DNA from: Icerya purchasi | Taxonomy: Eukaryota; Arthropoda; Insecta; Hemiptera; Monophlebidae | Length of the DNA: 64,000 bases | Reading direction: 5' to 3' | Assembly (NCBI GenBank): GCA_039619475.1 | Contig: CM077116.1 | Coordinates: 254,053,440 to 254,117,439 of the forward strand | Shown here: positions 1-11,872 of the stretch, one piece after another | Layout: each line of letters starts with the position of its first letter | Position numbering within the stretch: the stretch's first letter is position 1 | Translations under genes and position numbers: made by a program | Notes under the pieces: generated by a model | Told to the model about the DNA's origin: nothing | Databases searched by the model: none | What the model saw: the letters and a program-made list of their open reading frames with translations, nothing else

Positions 1-1095
1 TATTACGGCACCTAGACTCGCTTGAAATTACAGAAGGCGGTGCAGTCTGTTCGATGCTGCAAAATTCAACACTGCCCGAACACAATCCGGGTAGTTCGAC
101 AACAGACGGTGGGGTGAGGTATGACTAGAAGTACGGGAAGTATGCCGGCACCATTTCAGCAGATGCTCTACAGTTGGTGAGGCCATGAACCCGCACAGAG
201 GGCAAGTGACCGGAGGGGGAGCTCCTTCAAAGACGTGATTGTGTGATAGTGCAGTGTACCCCAGACGCAGTCTCGATAGGATCGAGAACTCCCTACGTGT
301 GACGGGAAACGGCGGCCACCATGGGTCGGTGTCCGACTTTATGGACCCGAGCCAGGTTGTTTGTTCTGACCATAGTTTGCTCCACTCCTCAGCAAAGTGC
401 ATCAAAAAGACTGATGCGCCAAAACGAGACAGTAAAGCGTTAAACGGCATCGGGCCAGATAGAGTTGCCTTAGCAGCCAAGTCAACCCGCTCATTGCCGG
501 GAAGCCCAACATGACCAGGGACCCATAAGAATGTGACATATACCTCAGATCGTGAAAGTTGGAATAGGAGGTTTTTTATTTTAATTATTAGAGAGTTGCA
601 ACTGTCTGGACTCTGAGTGGCTTTTATAGATTGAAGTGAGTCTGTAATCAGAAGGGCATTTTGAGACGCTGGGTTGGAAGAGTATGTCTCAAGGCAAAGA
701 AGGATCCCAAACATTTCTGCCTCTAAAGTAGAGCAGTAGTCGTTTAGGCGCTCGGTGTACATTACACCTCCAATTTCATAAGCGCATGCGGTTGGTGAAG
801 GAGAATTAGTAGGACTCGCTTTAGCTGCGTCTGTGTACATGTGAATGTAGTTAGGGAAGGAGGCGAGTTTATTTGATACTACTTGAGACATGGGTATAGA
901 AAGGTTAGATGCTCCTAAGGGATCTGCTAAAGATATGTTCATAGATGTTGAGACATGAATCCAGGGCGCTAAAGCGGTCGGACTAACATGGTGATCGCTC
1001 CAATTTATGCCTACCTTAGAAAGAAAAGTTAAAGCCTTGACCAATGGATCGCCAGGAAAGGATGGGAATGGGATTTGTAAGTTACTGGTGGAAAA
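1..1095 (-). mobile_element. 5'-truncated LINE copy (family B), 3' end beyond window
   Basis: The minus strand carries the 3' part of a non-LTR retrotransposon: RNase H, C-terminal zinc knuckle, a stop at 28-30 and the start of a 3' UTR running off the left edge. The frame stays open upstream to about 1095 with no real start codon, so the copy is 5'-truncated there, next to a TTTA microsatellite. The first 27 bases resemble the 3' UTR of the related copy at 47.2-49.3 kb (both contain GTGYCGTAATA on the coding strand). Confidence 0.85.
28..1044 (-). CDS. LINE ORF2 C-terminus: RNase H and CCHC knuckle (partial)
   Basis: This is the C-terminal 338 residues of a LINE ORF2 polyprotein. An RNase H domain runs from about residue 67 to 195. 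All four acidic catalytic positions are visible: D72 in YTDAAK, E110 in TLEAEMFGIL, D135 in LLITDSLQSI and D188 in GNERVDLAAKA, preceded by WVPGHVGLPGN. A zinc knuckle follows (C281, C284, H294, C299). There are no internal stops, so decay is slight. The first codon (TTG) is not a real start; the reading frame continues upstream. Endonuclease and RT are missing through truncation. RNase H after RT and this knuckle are typical of I/Jockey-group LINEs. Closest relative in the window: 47.2-49.3 kb. Confidence 0.85.
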   Translation of the reverse strand: MVKALTFLSKVGINWSDHHVSPTALAPWIHVSTSMNISLADPLGASNLSIPMSQVVSNKLASFPNYIHMYTDAAKASPTNSPSPTACAYEIGGVMYTERLNDYCSTLEAEMFGILLCLETYSSNPASQNALLITDSLQSIKATQSPDSCNSLIIKIKNLLFQLSRSEVYVTFLWVPGHVGLPGNERVDLAAKATLSGPMPFNALLSRFGASVFLMHFAEEWSKLWSEQTTWLGSIKSDTDPWWPPFPVTRREFSILSRLRLGYTALSHNHVFEGAPPPVTCPLCGFMASPTVEHLLKWCRHTSRTSSHTSPHRLLSNYPDCVRAVLNFAASNRLHRLL

Positions 1096-1107
1096 CTATA
1101 TTATTTA

Positions 1108-1150
1108 CTTTATTTATTTATTTATTTATTTATTATTTTAAAAAAAAAAT
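1108..1150. repeat. TTTA microsatellite plus A-run
   Basis: About six TTTA units followed by nine to ten A, directly at the 5' truncation point of the LINE copy on its left. Confidence 0.8.
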
Positions 1151-3150
1151 TGATTATTCATTGGATCATATGCAATTATTAATTACTTTAACTTTGATCA
1201 CTATTAAACTTTTATATATTAAACAGGTTAGCCGGAATACATCTACTATTAGGGATTTCGCAATAAAAATATCGGTTCCGATATATCGAATGAAAACCGT
1301 GCAAAATTTGTAAAATTTCAATAAACATTTTGCCGAAACGAATGTTTTTATATAAAAAATATGCAAATCCTCCCTCGATAGATGATTCTGAAAATTTTAT
1401 TTTGAAAAAAAAAACCAAAAGATCGCAAATATTCTTTTTTTTTAGTAGCTAGAAAAGATATAGAGTTGTGCTTTGGAGCGTATCTGGAAATGGGACCTTA
1501 ATTGACATTTTAACTGGAGGATTTTAGAATTTAATTTGCGGTTGCGTATTTACAGCTTTTCTTCTTTTGACAGAGAGCTCTCGAAGGTATCATATTTTTT
1601 AACCTGTAAATTTTCTTTTAATTCTTTATAAAAGTTTAAAATGAAACAGTTTGTAAACAAAGTTTAACTCACGGAGGGGGAGGGGAATCGTTCTTAAAAA
1701 AAAAGCTATACGCATATAGAAAAAGCACCATTGAAAAATACAACTGCAAAGATGAAGCACTATTTTTTAAGGAAAACAATTAAAAATGACTACTCTAATT
1801 GTTCCAGTTTGATAGAAGAAATCTTTTTTAGGATCCTCTTCAAAACTGTAGATGTCTTCTAAAATTGTTTTTTTTTTTTGGTGGTGTTCTCATTTATTTA
1901 TTTTTTTTTAATCTCTTTAAACATTTGTTGAATGGAAATTTTCGCTCTTTTGTCACGATCCAAGTCGGTTTTTTTTTCTTAATATAGTTATTGCCGATTT
2001 GCATTCCGAGCTGCTGAAAAATTTACCACTTGCAATATTTCCTTTGCTTAATGTGACTGTGATTTCAAAAACATCGAATTTAAATGCGCTGGGTCTAAGA
2101 AACAAATAATATTTTAGGAAAATGAATTCGGATAATAGAATTAACTGATTCATTCGAGTTTTGCGTGATATTGTGTAAGCGCCTCCGCAACGAATCCGGA
2201 TAAGGGAGATCCTTAAAGATGGTTTTTATTTCAGACATAAAGCTTCATAATAATGGCTATGTTTATCATGAGCATACGTTAGACTTGATAGGTTCCTAAT
2301 ATTTACGCGCCACTAGTCAGGACTTCTTCAGCAATTGCCATATATCATATGATTTAATGTTGCTCAACGAAAAATGTAAATATATGACTCGTTTGGATTC
2401 GACCCTAATTGTTTTTCCGTAATACTGTTGAATATAATTTATAAGCCTTTAAGACGACCTTTTTCTTGAGTAGATTTTCCACTACCACAGCTTTCTTTAA
2501 GATCGTGTAATCTTTTTTTATACATGGCCCTGTAATTCCAGCTTGCTGATTATATCGTCTGAATCGTAAGGAGGTTTTTTTTCGCGTTGAATGCTAATCA
2601 CCATCAGCTAAATAATTTCTGTATCGTATGCTATAATTTGGAAGCAATCGTTCGGATATTTTTAAACCATCTTCAACTTCTATTCCATCCTTCTTGCCGC
2701 TGTAATCGGCTATACATTCGTTACTATGAATATTTTTCGATCCATGTTAGAAGTCCTTTCATAATCCGTAACAAGCCTGATGCTATACTAGTTACAGTGA
2801 CCAGTCGATTGAAAGACGTTCTAGTAATTCGCTAGAGCACTTAATAGAAGTGCTGAAATTCAAGCGCTACAGATGCTAAAATTCGTTTTATCGTATCGAA
2901 ACATTTTTTTTTTACGCCAATATGTTTTGTTATCCAGTTTATTTCGTTATTCCGTTATTTCGTTATTTTACATTCCCAATGAAGGCGATTTTTTAGTAGG
3001 TCCGAATCTCATCATCTCACTCCATTGCTATTAAAAATATAATCCATGTTTTGTACTCTCGTTATTTTTCCAAAGGATAATTTTTGCCTATTTTCTCTTA
3101 TTTTGTTTGAATTTTTTATTCGCATTCCTCCTATACTCTCTTCTAAATTA
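1151..3150. other. AT-rich spacer, nothing recognised
   Basis: Homopolymer-rich, stop-dense sequence. I see no conserved protein motif, tandem array or long inverted repeat. Confidence 0.5.
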
Positions 3151-4300
3151 CTGTAAAAAGCTAAAAGCGAAGTACACTATTACGAGAAGTAAACGCGTGC
3201 AACTGTCAACTTCCGCGAACCGATTACGGTACAAAACTGACAGCACTACATGCGCAGTAGCTGTAACCGCTTTCTGCGCCGATAACCGACGACGCGATTG
3301 TTATTTAAATGTTGTTTCCTGTTTCTGATATTTAATTATCGTTTCGAATTCGAGTTTAAACAGCTGCGAGAAGCAGCATCACCCGGCATGGAAACAAATC
3401 CGGACGATGATATCGAGAGTATACATAGTTTTTTTGTCCTTGTTTCCTGTTCTTTTTTTTATTTTATTATTATTATTAAATACGCTATAGGCGCGATAGG
3501 GAAAGGGAAAATTTTGTTTCTGGACAAGGCGGGAAGATGAAAGCAGAGATATAGACGCGGTGACTCTAGTGGTAAAAGGGCCGCAGAAATTTCGAAAAGA
3601 GAACGGATATAGGAGTTCTATTGGGCAGGTTCAAAATCGCGATAACGGTTCGGTTGATGCCCATCACGCGACAGCCGGATTAATAGAAGTTTCCGTCGGT
3701 GCCCACTCGAAAAAACCAAACGGGCAATTTTGCAATTTTGCCGTAATATTTTTTTCCAATCGAACGCTTCTTCGTATTATTTGTTTTTCCGTTGGCATCG
3801 TTAAGCTTCAGTCTACCCTGCCAGAGGTTATTATGAACGGTAGGCGTAGAACAGGATCAGCGGCGTGTGTCCGTGTGCGTCGCGTTCCTCTATTATCGTC
3901 GCTGCTGTGTAAGTTGCTTTCAATTTCGAGTCGGCGAAAAATGGACCGCGTCGAGCGGAGATAAAATGAAAAATACCGTCCGTTACAGCTCTCTATGTCT
4001 GCGACGGACGGTGGCGCGGTGAGTTGGGTGGCACTTTTAAAATCAAAGATAGAAAGATAAAAGAAGAGACCGCTTTGAATATGGAAGTATGGAAATTTAT
4101 AAAAAGTGACAACTGCGGGATAATAGCCAAAGAAAATAACGAATGACTCTCTACGTACGTCTGACAGAACTGGCTGCTGGTCGCTTCCATGTTGCATCAT
4201 CATCTTCCGCATAATAAATTCACCTAGGCCTTCCCGAACACAGCCCCACATGCAGCTATGTCACCCGCCGACCTCAACGACAACCGAACGTGCGAAAATC
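3150..4300. other. CpG-richer block, function unknown
   Basis: Base composition changes from strongly AT-rich to mixed with frequent CG dinucleotides. Several overlapping open frames of 80 to 147 codons exist on both strands, which is what a rise in GC alone produces, and none has a recognisable domain. It could be a conserved non-coding element or the edge of an unseen host gene. Confidence 0.3.
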
Positions 4301-6210
4301 CGTCTCGTAAATTAAGCATATTCTTTGCCCGCGATCGCCTATTTAATATGCTGAAAATTGTGCAAATTAGCAATCGTTTCGTAACCGCCGTACAATTTTT
4401 TACTCATTTAAATAATTTGTCCTCCCCGTTCGGCTCTATCGCTCAATCGGGATTGACGTTTTTCCTTTTTTATCGGATAAAATAAATTTCTTGAATGTAA
4501 AAAAAAAAAAAAAATAATAATAAAAATGAAATACGAAAAACACTTGTAACTTTGTGCAAACTACCGGATATACTAAATAAGAATTTAATAGCCGCATCTA
4601 TGAGAGAACGTATGGCAGCTAAATTAAAATTATTTTAAAAAATTGCTTATAAAAGTACATAGAACAGAATAAATTTTATCGGGTACACTTAATTACGCGA
4701 AGCACTATGAATATCGAATTAGTACCGTATAAAATAATTTCATTAAACAGATGGTAGCAGCAGTAGGCGAATAAATTGAAATAATCGATTTTTGCGTGGA
4801 AAAATAATATGCAAAAACTTACGAAATAATAATAAAATTACTAACGATAAATAAGGTAAAGTATGGCACACTTGATGGAACTATATATAAAATAAATAAT
4901 TATCGTTACCGTTAAGCCATCGTAAATTATTAAAATTTAAAACGAGTTACAAAAGTCTGCTAAATTGTAACAATTTTAAGATTACGATGTCTTTCAATAT
5001 AATGCGCTCAAAAATGCGACACATAACCTACCCGTATAATTTTTCAATTAATCACAACAGTCCGGATCCTATCGTAAAATCTTTTAGATATTTTTCTACT
5101 ATGTACTGAAAAGTATACGGAAGATGATTGTGTAAGATATTTTTTCAATGTGATTAGCAAATGATTTTGTATGGATTGTAGTTTTACAAGTGTTATGCCG
5201 GATATATCTTACGGAGTATATGGATTTACACAGACGATCAAGAAATCTCTGATATGATGGATTATGGGCACTTTATCGTCAACTATATTAAAAGATTAAA
5301 GAGAAAAATAGTAATCGATAACGAAGTAAAGTATGCCCCTAGTACGCCGATTCTTATTTCCGTCAAGGTACACAGACTCATTTCGTATGTTTACTTATGA
5401 AAGGTTAAATTTTTCTTTTGCGAACTATATTTGAGACGAGTCATACCAGATAGAGATGGCTCTACTTAAGTGTAGTTGAAACCATAATATTTTGCTATAA
5501 TTCCGCCTATGTAATTTTCGTGAGGCATTTTGGAATCGTAGGCACAACGCTCCTTCTTTCCATTTTCTTAGTCTTTTCTCTTTTGTTTGTATTTTTGGTT
5601 GTTGGTGTGCCATTAGTACAGCAGTAAAATTATTCTCATTTCTATCTTCTCTTTCGGTGATTGTGAAAATATCAATATTAGCTACTCTTTCCCCTTAGTG
5701 TAATGAGTATCATTTCCTGCTTTTTCCTTGCACATAAAAACTGTTGATGATTTAATGTGGTAACTTCGATTTCCTTGTTCCTCTTATAAATCTCCATTTA
5801 TTGCGGTTTTATAGGTCAGCCCTTGTTGGCATACCCCAAAAAAAAAAATGCTACCGATGCCTATATAGCCAGAGGTAGTCCAAGGTATAGTAAATTGTGG
5901 AGCTAATGAGCACACTGAAATTTTCTGTAGCAACCGATTCTCTGTGTCCGGAGAAAAAACGACAAGTGGCCATTAACGGGTTAATGGCCAACAACAACTT
6001 AAATTTCTAATGGAGATACCTAAAAATTATCAATCACCCAACAACTTGTATTCGAGTCGACTCAATAATAGAAATTTACTTAACTGATTGTAATGAGTTT
6101 CCATGCATTTCACAAGAAATATCTAGTAATAACACCGTTTCTATATTTAAACCTAAACCACAGTATCTAGAAATAATAATCTGCGCGCACATCAAATATT
6201 AGGAATAGTC
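4300..6210. other. AT-rich spacer; possible LINE tail at about 5,800-5,850
   Basis: Mostly unassigned. At about 5,826-5,848 the plus strand reads TTGGCATACCCC followed by an A-run, which resembles the 3' ends of the family A LINEs at 16.4 and 58.55 kb. No coding sequence precedes it, so it is at most a tail-only remnant. Confidence 0.3.
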
Positions 6211-6214
6211 AACT

Positions 6215-7985
6215 TGTAGCGAATACGCCAGAACGAAGAAAAATATCGATTTCTTTTCTTTCGTCCGATGAAGACAAATCTGATCTTAAAAAATAGATGA
6301 TAGAAGAAAAAAAGAGAATAACAAATGAAGCTGGAAACTCGAAGACTTTAATTAAAACAAAAAAAAAAAAACAAAAATACTATGCTATTATTAACAATAA
6401 AAAAGGAAGCGATTCTAAAAATAATTAAAATAAACCAAATATAGATAACTTAAACTGCATATTAACATCTTCCACGTGCAACGTGGTTTAATTAATTTCA
6501 CCTGATTTACATATGCAATTTTCTCTGTAATTATCTTAGATACATTATGCTAAAAGTATCACAGTGGAATGCCGGAGAAGTATTTTATCAAATCGATGTG
6601 ATTTCGAACTGTTTATATCTAGCACGGACGTTGAAATTATATTATTAGGAGAAATGTGGCTTTCGCCTGGGAGAGAAACTTCTACATAAAGAGCCTCGTT
6701 TGTTACCGCAATGGCCGAAAATTCCGTTTAACGTAGAGCTGCAATTCTGATTAAGAATAATATACGATATAATTTTATTCCAAATAACTCAATTAACACT
6801 TATAATAACGTAAGATCTAATGCTGTATGTGTCTCTCAATTAATCATAAAAATTTGACTGGATATTTTATCTCACGTTACTTTCTACCGTCAGATAAAAT
6901 CGATTCCTGAGTTTATTTTCGATAGCTTCGATAGTGTCTATGCTCTTATCCGATTATTTTGGTTAGTAATTTTAATGCGCTGAATCGACTATGGGGATGC
7001 AGCTCTAACGATAACAAAGGAGAAGCCTTAATAGAAATACTAACTCGCATTTAAGTCTATTAAATAATGGTAGCAATACTAGATTAAATAATCCGCATAC
7101 AAGTAATAACTCTCTCGATCTTTCAGTAGCATCCTCTGACATATATTTAGATTGCACTCGGAAAGCGGTTCACAGTATTCATTGAGTAGTACTCCACCTC
7201 TCCATATTGGTAGACATTAACAAATGGCGTAAACGCAAAAAATGAATAGCTTGCAAGTTAAATTAGTTAAGTAACAGAAAAAGGTAGATGTCTAATGAGG
7301 GTGATTAGAGAAATGTTTTCCGGAAATAATGGAACAAGAGATCGGTAGAGCGACTAACATAACCTGACCTATACTGAAATGTTAAACTTTTTACAATATG
7401 TTAACCTCGGCAATAGACTGCTCCATGCCTCCGAAGTCACAGTAATTTGGTGGAAAAAAAACCTGCTTCTTGATGGAATAGAGGATGCAGTTCTAAAATT
7501 AACCAAAGGAATCTGGCATTACAGAAATTTCGTACAACTGAGACAATGGAGTCGTATTTTGAGGTTGGAGAACGGCCGCTGTTACCCGGAAAAATTTGTG
7601 AAGGAAACAATAAAATTAACTTGGAAGATATACTGTGATAAATTCAACAGATACACTTCGGTCAGCGAAATCTGGTCATTAGTTAAGTGATTAAAAAATA
7701 AGGGCCATCAATTTAATCTCTGCAAAAGGACGACGACAGCTGTTTACAAGAATTTTTCTACATTGGTTGCGCCACCCTATGTTCCCTCAGTAGAAGAAGT
7801 AGATGGAATTGAAATATATTTTTTGAACAGTTCTATTACCAAACTTTTTACTCCATTACTCAAGAAAAGGGATACGTCTTCGGGATTGGATATCTAGGGG
7901 ATAAATCTAAAATTGAATTAGCGAATATTTTTAATCTTCCGGTTTAATGCCGTCTGACTGGCTCCTAAGTAACTATAACAAAACG
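6215..7985 (+). mobile_element. Degraded LINE: ORF1 end plus 5' half of ORF2
   Basis: The order on the plus strand is that of a LINE. A lysine-rich stretch at about 6,215-6,440 could be the end of ORF1. ORF2 endonuclease starts at about 6,549 (QWNAG, replacing the usual QWNxR). The catalytic glutamate lies in GEMWLSPG near 6,650, and an ILIKNNIRYNF block follows at about 6,750. A block at about 7,100-7,170 (SNNSLDLSVASSDIYLDC) matches the late endonuclease region. A linker and the first RT block (KKRDTSSGLD, about 7,865-7,900) come next. Many stops and frameshifts make it non-functional. It ends at about 7,985, where an oppositely oriented LINE begins; the rest of RT and the RNase H are absent. 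Confidence 0.75.
7379..7690 (+). pseudogene. LINE ORF2 endonuclease-RT linker fragment
   Basis: A 103-codon open stretch inside the degraded LINE. The sequence VIWWKKNLL and the later TWKIYCDKFNRYTSVSEIW match the linker between endonuclease and RT in Jockey-group ORF2 proteins, where a WW motif precedes a lysine/arginine-rich helix and a W-x-x-FCxxLNRxTxxSxIW pattern. The initial ATG is incidental. Downstream, after a stop, the coding sense resumes in the same element toward the first RT block. Confidence 0.65.
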
Positions 7986-8159
7986 ACGAGGTAAGAAAGC
8001 TAAAAGGAACCTTGGATTAGCAGAAAGACACTAGGCTGACTAGACAGATCAAAAGAACGATTAGCAGAAAAAGCGAAAGCGTGTACAAATCGAACCAAAA
8101 TCTGAGATGAAAACTTTTACACGGCGGAAGAAGATTAGAGGATGGAATTTTCCCTTAAG

Positions 8160-8475
8160 AAAAAAAGCAGGAAAAAACAGAGAACCCACTGCTTCATTAC
8201 CAGAGATACCGGAGTGGGGCTAAAAACCCAAGTAAATCAATGCGAATGGAATGAAGGGAAGAAAGAATGTGAATAAGTAAACGCATACAAGAAATAATAA
8301 AATTACAGAGAGCAAATTGAAGGACGTTCATGAAGTCAGAAATAATCGGAAAATGGGAGAAAACATGATTAGAGGAAATGAAAACAACGGAACTTAGAAT
8401 AACCATCAACCCGGCTGGGAATACGGGACAGAAAGAAGAAAGTTGAAAAGATTCCGATGAGATAGGCATCATCAC
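8160..8475 (-). pseudogene. RNase H remnant of LINE ORF2
   Basis: Contains VILSSVVFISSNH, PIISDFMNVLQF (the third acidic site, normally ISDS) and SLHSIRIDLLGF. In a shifted frame GISGNEAVGSL follows, corresponding to the SHxGIxGNExVDxLA end of the fold. The same blocks are better kept in the 57.4-58.6 kb copy (FISSNHLSS, IISDSMTALQF, SLHSIQIDLLRIPSHSG). Frameshifts make it inactive. Confidence 0.75.
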
Positions 8476-8805
8476 TACTCGGCCACTTCAAACCATCAAT
8501 AAACACGATTACATAAGAAGGAAATAGGGAATTGATTATGAAACGTCTGCCTAACTGAGGAAGAAATTTTGAAAGTGAAGGTAGAATAAACAGCTTAGGT
8601 GGATAACTTCGGCGAAGTGAAAGGAAAAATAGGGGGGAATTTTAAAGGAAATTGTCTAAAGAAAAAATCGAACTAAAACGTCAAAAGGTAAGATAGGTAA
8701 AACGTCAGTTTCTAGAAATGGAAAAGGACGTGGGTGGAAAACACGTTTATCGAGGAAACGATAGCTTAAATAAAATTTGCAAATAGATGGAATGGTGTCC
8801 TAGAT

Positions 8806-9009
8806 TCAGCAAGAATTGCTTGAAATGGAGAGTACCCGAAGGCAATAATTTTGGATTATCTCTAATTTATAAAAACGAAACTTGAAGGCACAGCTAAGAA
8901 GAAGAAAAGAAAAAAAAAAACAGTAATAAAATTTGGAACGGATGGTGGACTTATAAAGCGAAATAAGGATATAACCAGCCCACGTTGTTGGCGATAGGGC
9001 TTTTAGCAA
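8806..9009 (-). pseudogene. RT thumb remnant of LINE ORF2
   Basis: LLKALSPTTWAG, LYKSTIRSKFYY and KLEIIQNYCLRVL match the block after the RT active site in Jockey-group LINEs (xLYxSxIRSKLDYG and KLxxIQNxCLRxxxGA). Confidence 0.7.
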
Positions 9010-9138
9010 GTTTAGTCTTTTGAAAAGTTATTTGACGTGTTTGGAGAACAAACGTCTGTGCAGAAGGGCATAGCAAGATAAAACATGAGAAAAGGACGTA
9101 TTGTTTAAAGTGAGATTGACATAGACAGCGCTACAAGT

Positions 9139-9423
9139 TCACAAAGTAAATATAACATAAGAAGATTTAGTAGGAGAAATAGACAGGTTACTACTCGAGG
9201 GCAGGGAATACTCCAGTACAGTAAAAGACGAATTAAGTGCTTCACTGGCTAATATAATATCATGAGATAAAGAAAAGAGCAAGATTTCATGAACAAAAAA
9301 TAAAGAAAAAGAATTTAAAGAAAGGGAAGCTATACTAACAGTATAGATATCGAATAGAGTAGGATCAAGAGTGAAGATCGAGGAAGAAACTAAAGGACTG
9401 TTCGGACGGGTTTTTAAGGTCAA
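9139..9423 (-). pseudogene. RT palm remnant of LINE ORF2, active site lost
   Basis: LDPTLFDIYTVSI corresponds to the LSPTLFNIYxxDI block. FVHEILLFSLSH stands where the FADDI/YADD catalytic motif should be, so the aspartates are mutated. SNLSISPTKSSYVIF is the conserved LxxSPxKSxxVxF block. The order is right for an RT palm on the minus strand. Confidence 0.7.
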
Positions 9424-9968
9424 GAAATGCCATCAAGACCTAAAGTGGAGCTAAACGATTTAGAAAAAACAGAATTTAATTTATTAATATTGAAGGTAGC
9501 AGTTAGGAAGTTCAGAAAATACTAAATTAGATACACTTCATCAACGTCAGAAACGTCAAAAAGAGCTACAGAAATAAAAAATATTAAACCATCTACGGAG
9601 ATGTTAAAACTGAACGAACGTTTAGAGGATGAGAATTTAAAAGCTCTAGCCATTTTCAAATTATGTGAAAAAGAAGTATTTCTAAAGAAAAACGAACAGA
9701 AATTCTTCCGAGAGGGCCTCTTCGATACTTTCAGAATATATCTAGCTCTTGTATTAGGTCGTTTATGAGCCAGAAAGTTTACAGTTGTAAGATCTAAAAA
9801 CGAAATGTTCTAAAAGTAACACTTCTACGATCAAACGCGGCGTTACATTCTCCATTCCACCAAAAAGAGAAAAGGCCTTGCTGCGGTGAATAAATGGTGA
9901 CAGAAGGACAGAAGAGGATAAGGAAAGAACAGACATAATATAATATAAAAAAGAATTATAGAAAAGTA

Positions 9969-10435
9969 CTAAATCGGAGTCAGGTTAAGTACTAGAAAGT
10001 GACGAATCAACACAAGACTGGGTTCAATTAGCTTTGGAGAGATTCTATGTGGGCAATAGAGAGCTCTGAAAAAAGTCAGAGAAGGAATATTAATAGAAAT
10101 TAGATAAATATGAACGTGGTCACTACTGTAGGAACCCCTAAGGATCCCTCCAGTTGTAATTAAGAGTAATAGTGGAAGGCAAAAAAAAATGAAGTCAAGG
10201 AAACTAGAGATAAATGCGTCCTTGAAATAGGGTGAGAAAAGATCACTAGAGAAAACGAAATTATCAGAAAAGATATTAGTCTCAATGATGGAACTGGTGG
10301 TATTGAAAGATGTGCAACCCCGCAATAGTAAATGGACATTTCAATCTCTACCGATGATAAATGGTTGCGGGATAAAATTGAAAAATGAAGAAAGAGAGAA
10401 CTGACGAAAATAGTAGTTAAAGAGAACATTAACAA
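9969..10435 (-). pseudogene. Late endonuclease remnant of LINE ORF2
   Basis: Near 10,350 the minus strand reads FIIGRD-stop-NVH, the degraded equivalent of the GDFNAHH catalytic block of AP-type LINE endonucleases. It is followed by GCTSFNTT and, at about 10,120, GSYSSDHVHIYL, the equivalent of the terminal SDHxPI motif. The reading is split over two frames by stops and shifts. Confidence 0.65.
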
Positions 10436-10440
10436 ATTCA

Positions 10441-11095
10441 GGAAAAATTCCCAAAAAAACCTGAGAAATTATAAAAAAAAATAATTTGAAAAAGCGCCTG
10501 TTGAATGTAAATGAAAAACGAAAAAAAAAAACAAAACATAATGAATAGAAAAAACAAATTTATACTAATAATTTGTACAGCGTATATAACACGAGTAATT
10601 TCCTATTTGATTAATACATTTAATTGCATGTAAAGTACCCTTGGTATAAAATTTCTTTGAGATCTTTAAAATCGGAAATGTACAGATGACGAAGGATAAT
10701 ATGTAAATATTTGATTCATACCTGCCGGCGGACCGCGATATTCTGCAGTGATAATTCTTCTTATATGTACCATTTCTGATGGCACATACAGGGGCGGGTG
10801 TCTAATAACTGAAGTATATATAATTTCCGTATTTGTTACACTGATCCGGATTTACACAACGGAAAAAGACTTGAATCATCTCATGGCCCTTATTCATATT
10901 GTATTTTTCACGGCTGAGAAGTTCAAGTCGTTTGTCGTCGAGAATATAACCTCTGAATATTTGATTTGTTCAGCCCGCGTTATTTATTTAGATTTGATTA
11001 TAATTTTAGGTTTTGGCGTTAACCTTTTAATAAGAAGGTAGCTCCACACTTATCGTCTGTATTGATTAGCAATTGCTATCCTTTATAATAGGTAT
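10441..11095. other. A-rich spacer, nothing recognised
   Basis: Very A-rich between 10,440 and 10,560, then ordinary AT-rich DNA. An open frame of 97 codons at 10,748-11,041 on the plus strand has no recognisable domain. Confidence 0.4.
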
Positions 11096-11096
11096 T

Positions 11097-11640
11097 AATT
11101 TTCAATGCTGTTTTTTATTTGTAATAGGTCTATGCGGTGCGCAGCATAATACCAAATCATCTGCGTAAAGCGTTGTTTGCATAAAAGCTATTCTGGGAAA
11201 ATCACTTAATAATAAAATAAATAAACTAGGTCCCAAAATCCAGTTTACAGTGTTACTATCAGTGACATAAAACGTTTTATTAGATAGATAAGAGCTTACC
11301 AATTTGGTGGTATATAAAGGAAATTTATTACAGATCATTTTGTACGATATCCTATCATGCCAGGCTATGCCGAAAGCCTTCTTGATATGAATAATTAGTA
11401 AACCGATAGTTTATTTAAGTGGAAGTTGTCCGTGCTACATGCGCTACTTCTACATGTGTTGAGTATCCTGCTTTAAACGTAAATTGCTCCTCGTTAATTA
11501 CCTCATTTAAACTGAAAACCAAAATAAACTTAATCGAAGAATCAAAAACGATCACAGATAGTGAATCTTTAAGTAAAATTAGTAAAAATGATAATGATGA
11601 TAATGACTTTGATAGTGATGACAAGGTGGCAAAAAAAAAA
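11097..11640 (-). pseudogene. Jockey-like LINE RT fragment
   Basis: The minus strand encodes, in order: EQFTFKAGYSTHVEVAHVA (normally EQFGFRxGxST), IKKAFGIAWHD (normally DxxKAFDxVWHDGL, catalytic aspartate lost), SYLSNKTFYV, ILGPSLFILLLSDFP and TLYADDLVL, the intact catalytic motif. This is RT from finger to palm of a Jockey-type LINE distinct from families A and B. A frameshift separates the two open halves at about 11.36-11.42 kb. Both ends are truncated. Confidence 0.75.
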
Positions 11641-11835
11641 TCGCATCAAACGATACGAAATTAATAACGAAAATAAGCTTCACAATGTTGAACTAGATTA
11701 TTACTGATGATAATTTATTTAATAGATTCGAATTAGGAACAGAATTCCTGAATATTCATCCTACAAAATGGGAAAGCAACGCAAGTTATCAGACTGCAAA
11801 AAAGTCCTCATTAATTTAAAAGTTTTCAATGACTG

Positions 11836-11836
<1 letters not shown>

Positions 11837-11866
<30 letters not shown>
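11837..11866. repeat. TA microsatellite
   Basis: About 15 uninterrupted TA dinucleotides. Confidence 0.95.

Positions 11867-11872
<6 letters not shown>

Larger units (their letters stand above)
7990..10440 (-). mobile_element. Degraded LINE (family A-like), endonuclease to RNase H
   Basis: On the minus strand, from high to low coordinates, I can follow the late endonuclease (10.44-10.0 kb), RT palm (9.42-9.14 kb), RT thumb (9.01-8.81 kb) and RNase H (8.48-8.16 kb). A short C-terminal stretch continues to about 8.0 kb. The 5' part of the endonuclease and any ORF1 are missing. No poly(A) end is seen on the left, where the plus-strand LINE abuts. Stops and frameshifts break every domain. The RNase H segment aligns with those at 57.9-58.2 kb and 37.0-37.7 kb. 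Confidence 0.8.

Noticed and set aside
11419..11664. Plus-strand acidic ORF (DSESLSKISKNDNDDND) as a transposase start
   Set aside because: Most of it is antisense to the better-supported minus-strand RT fragment.
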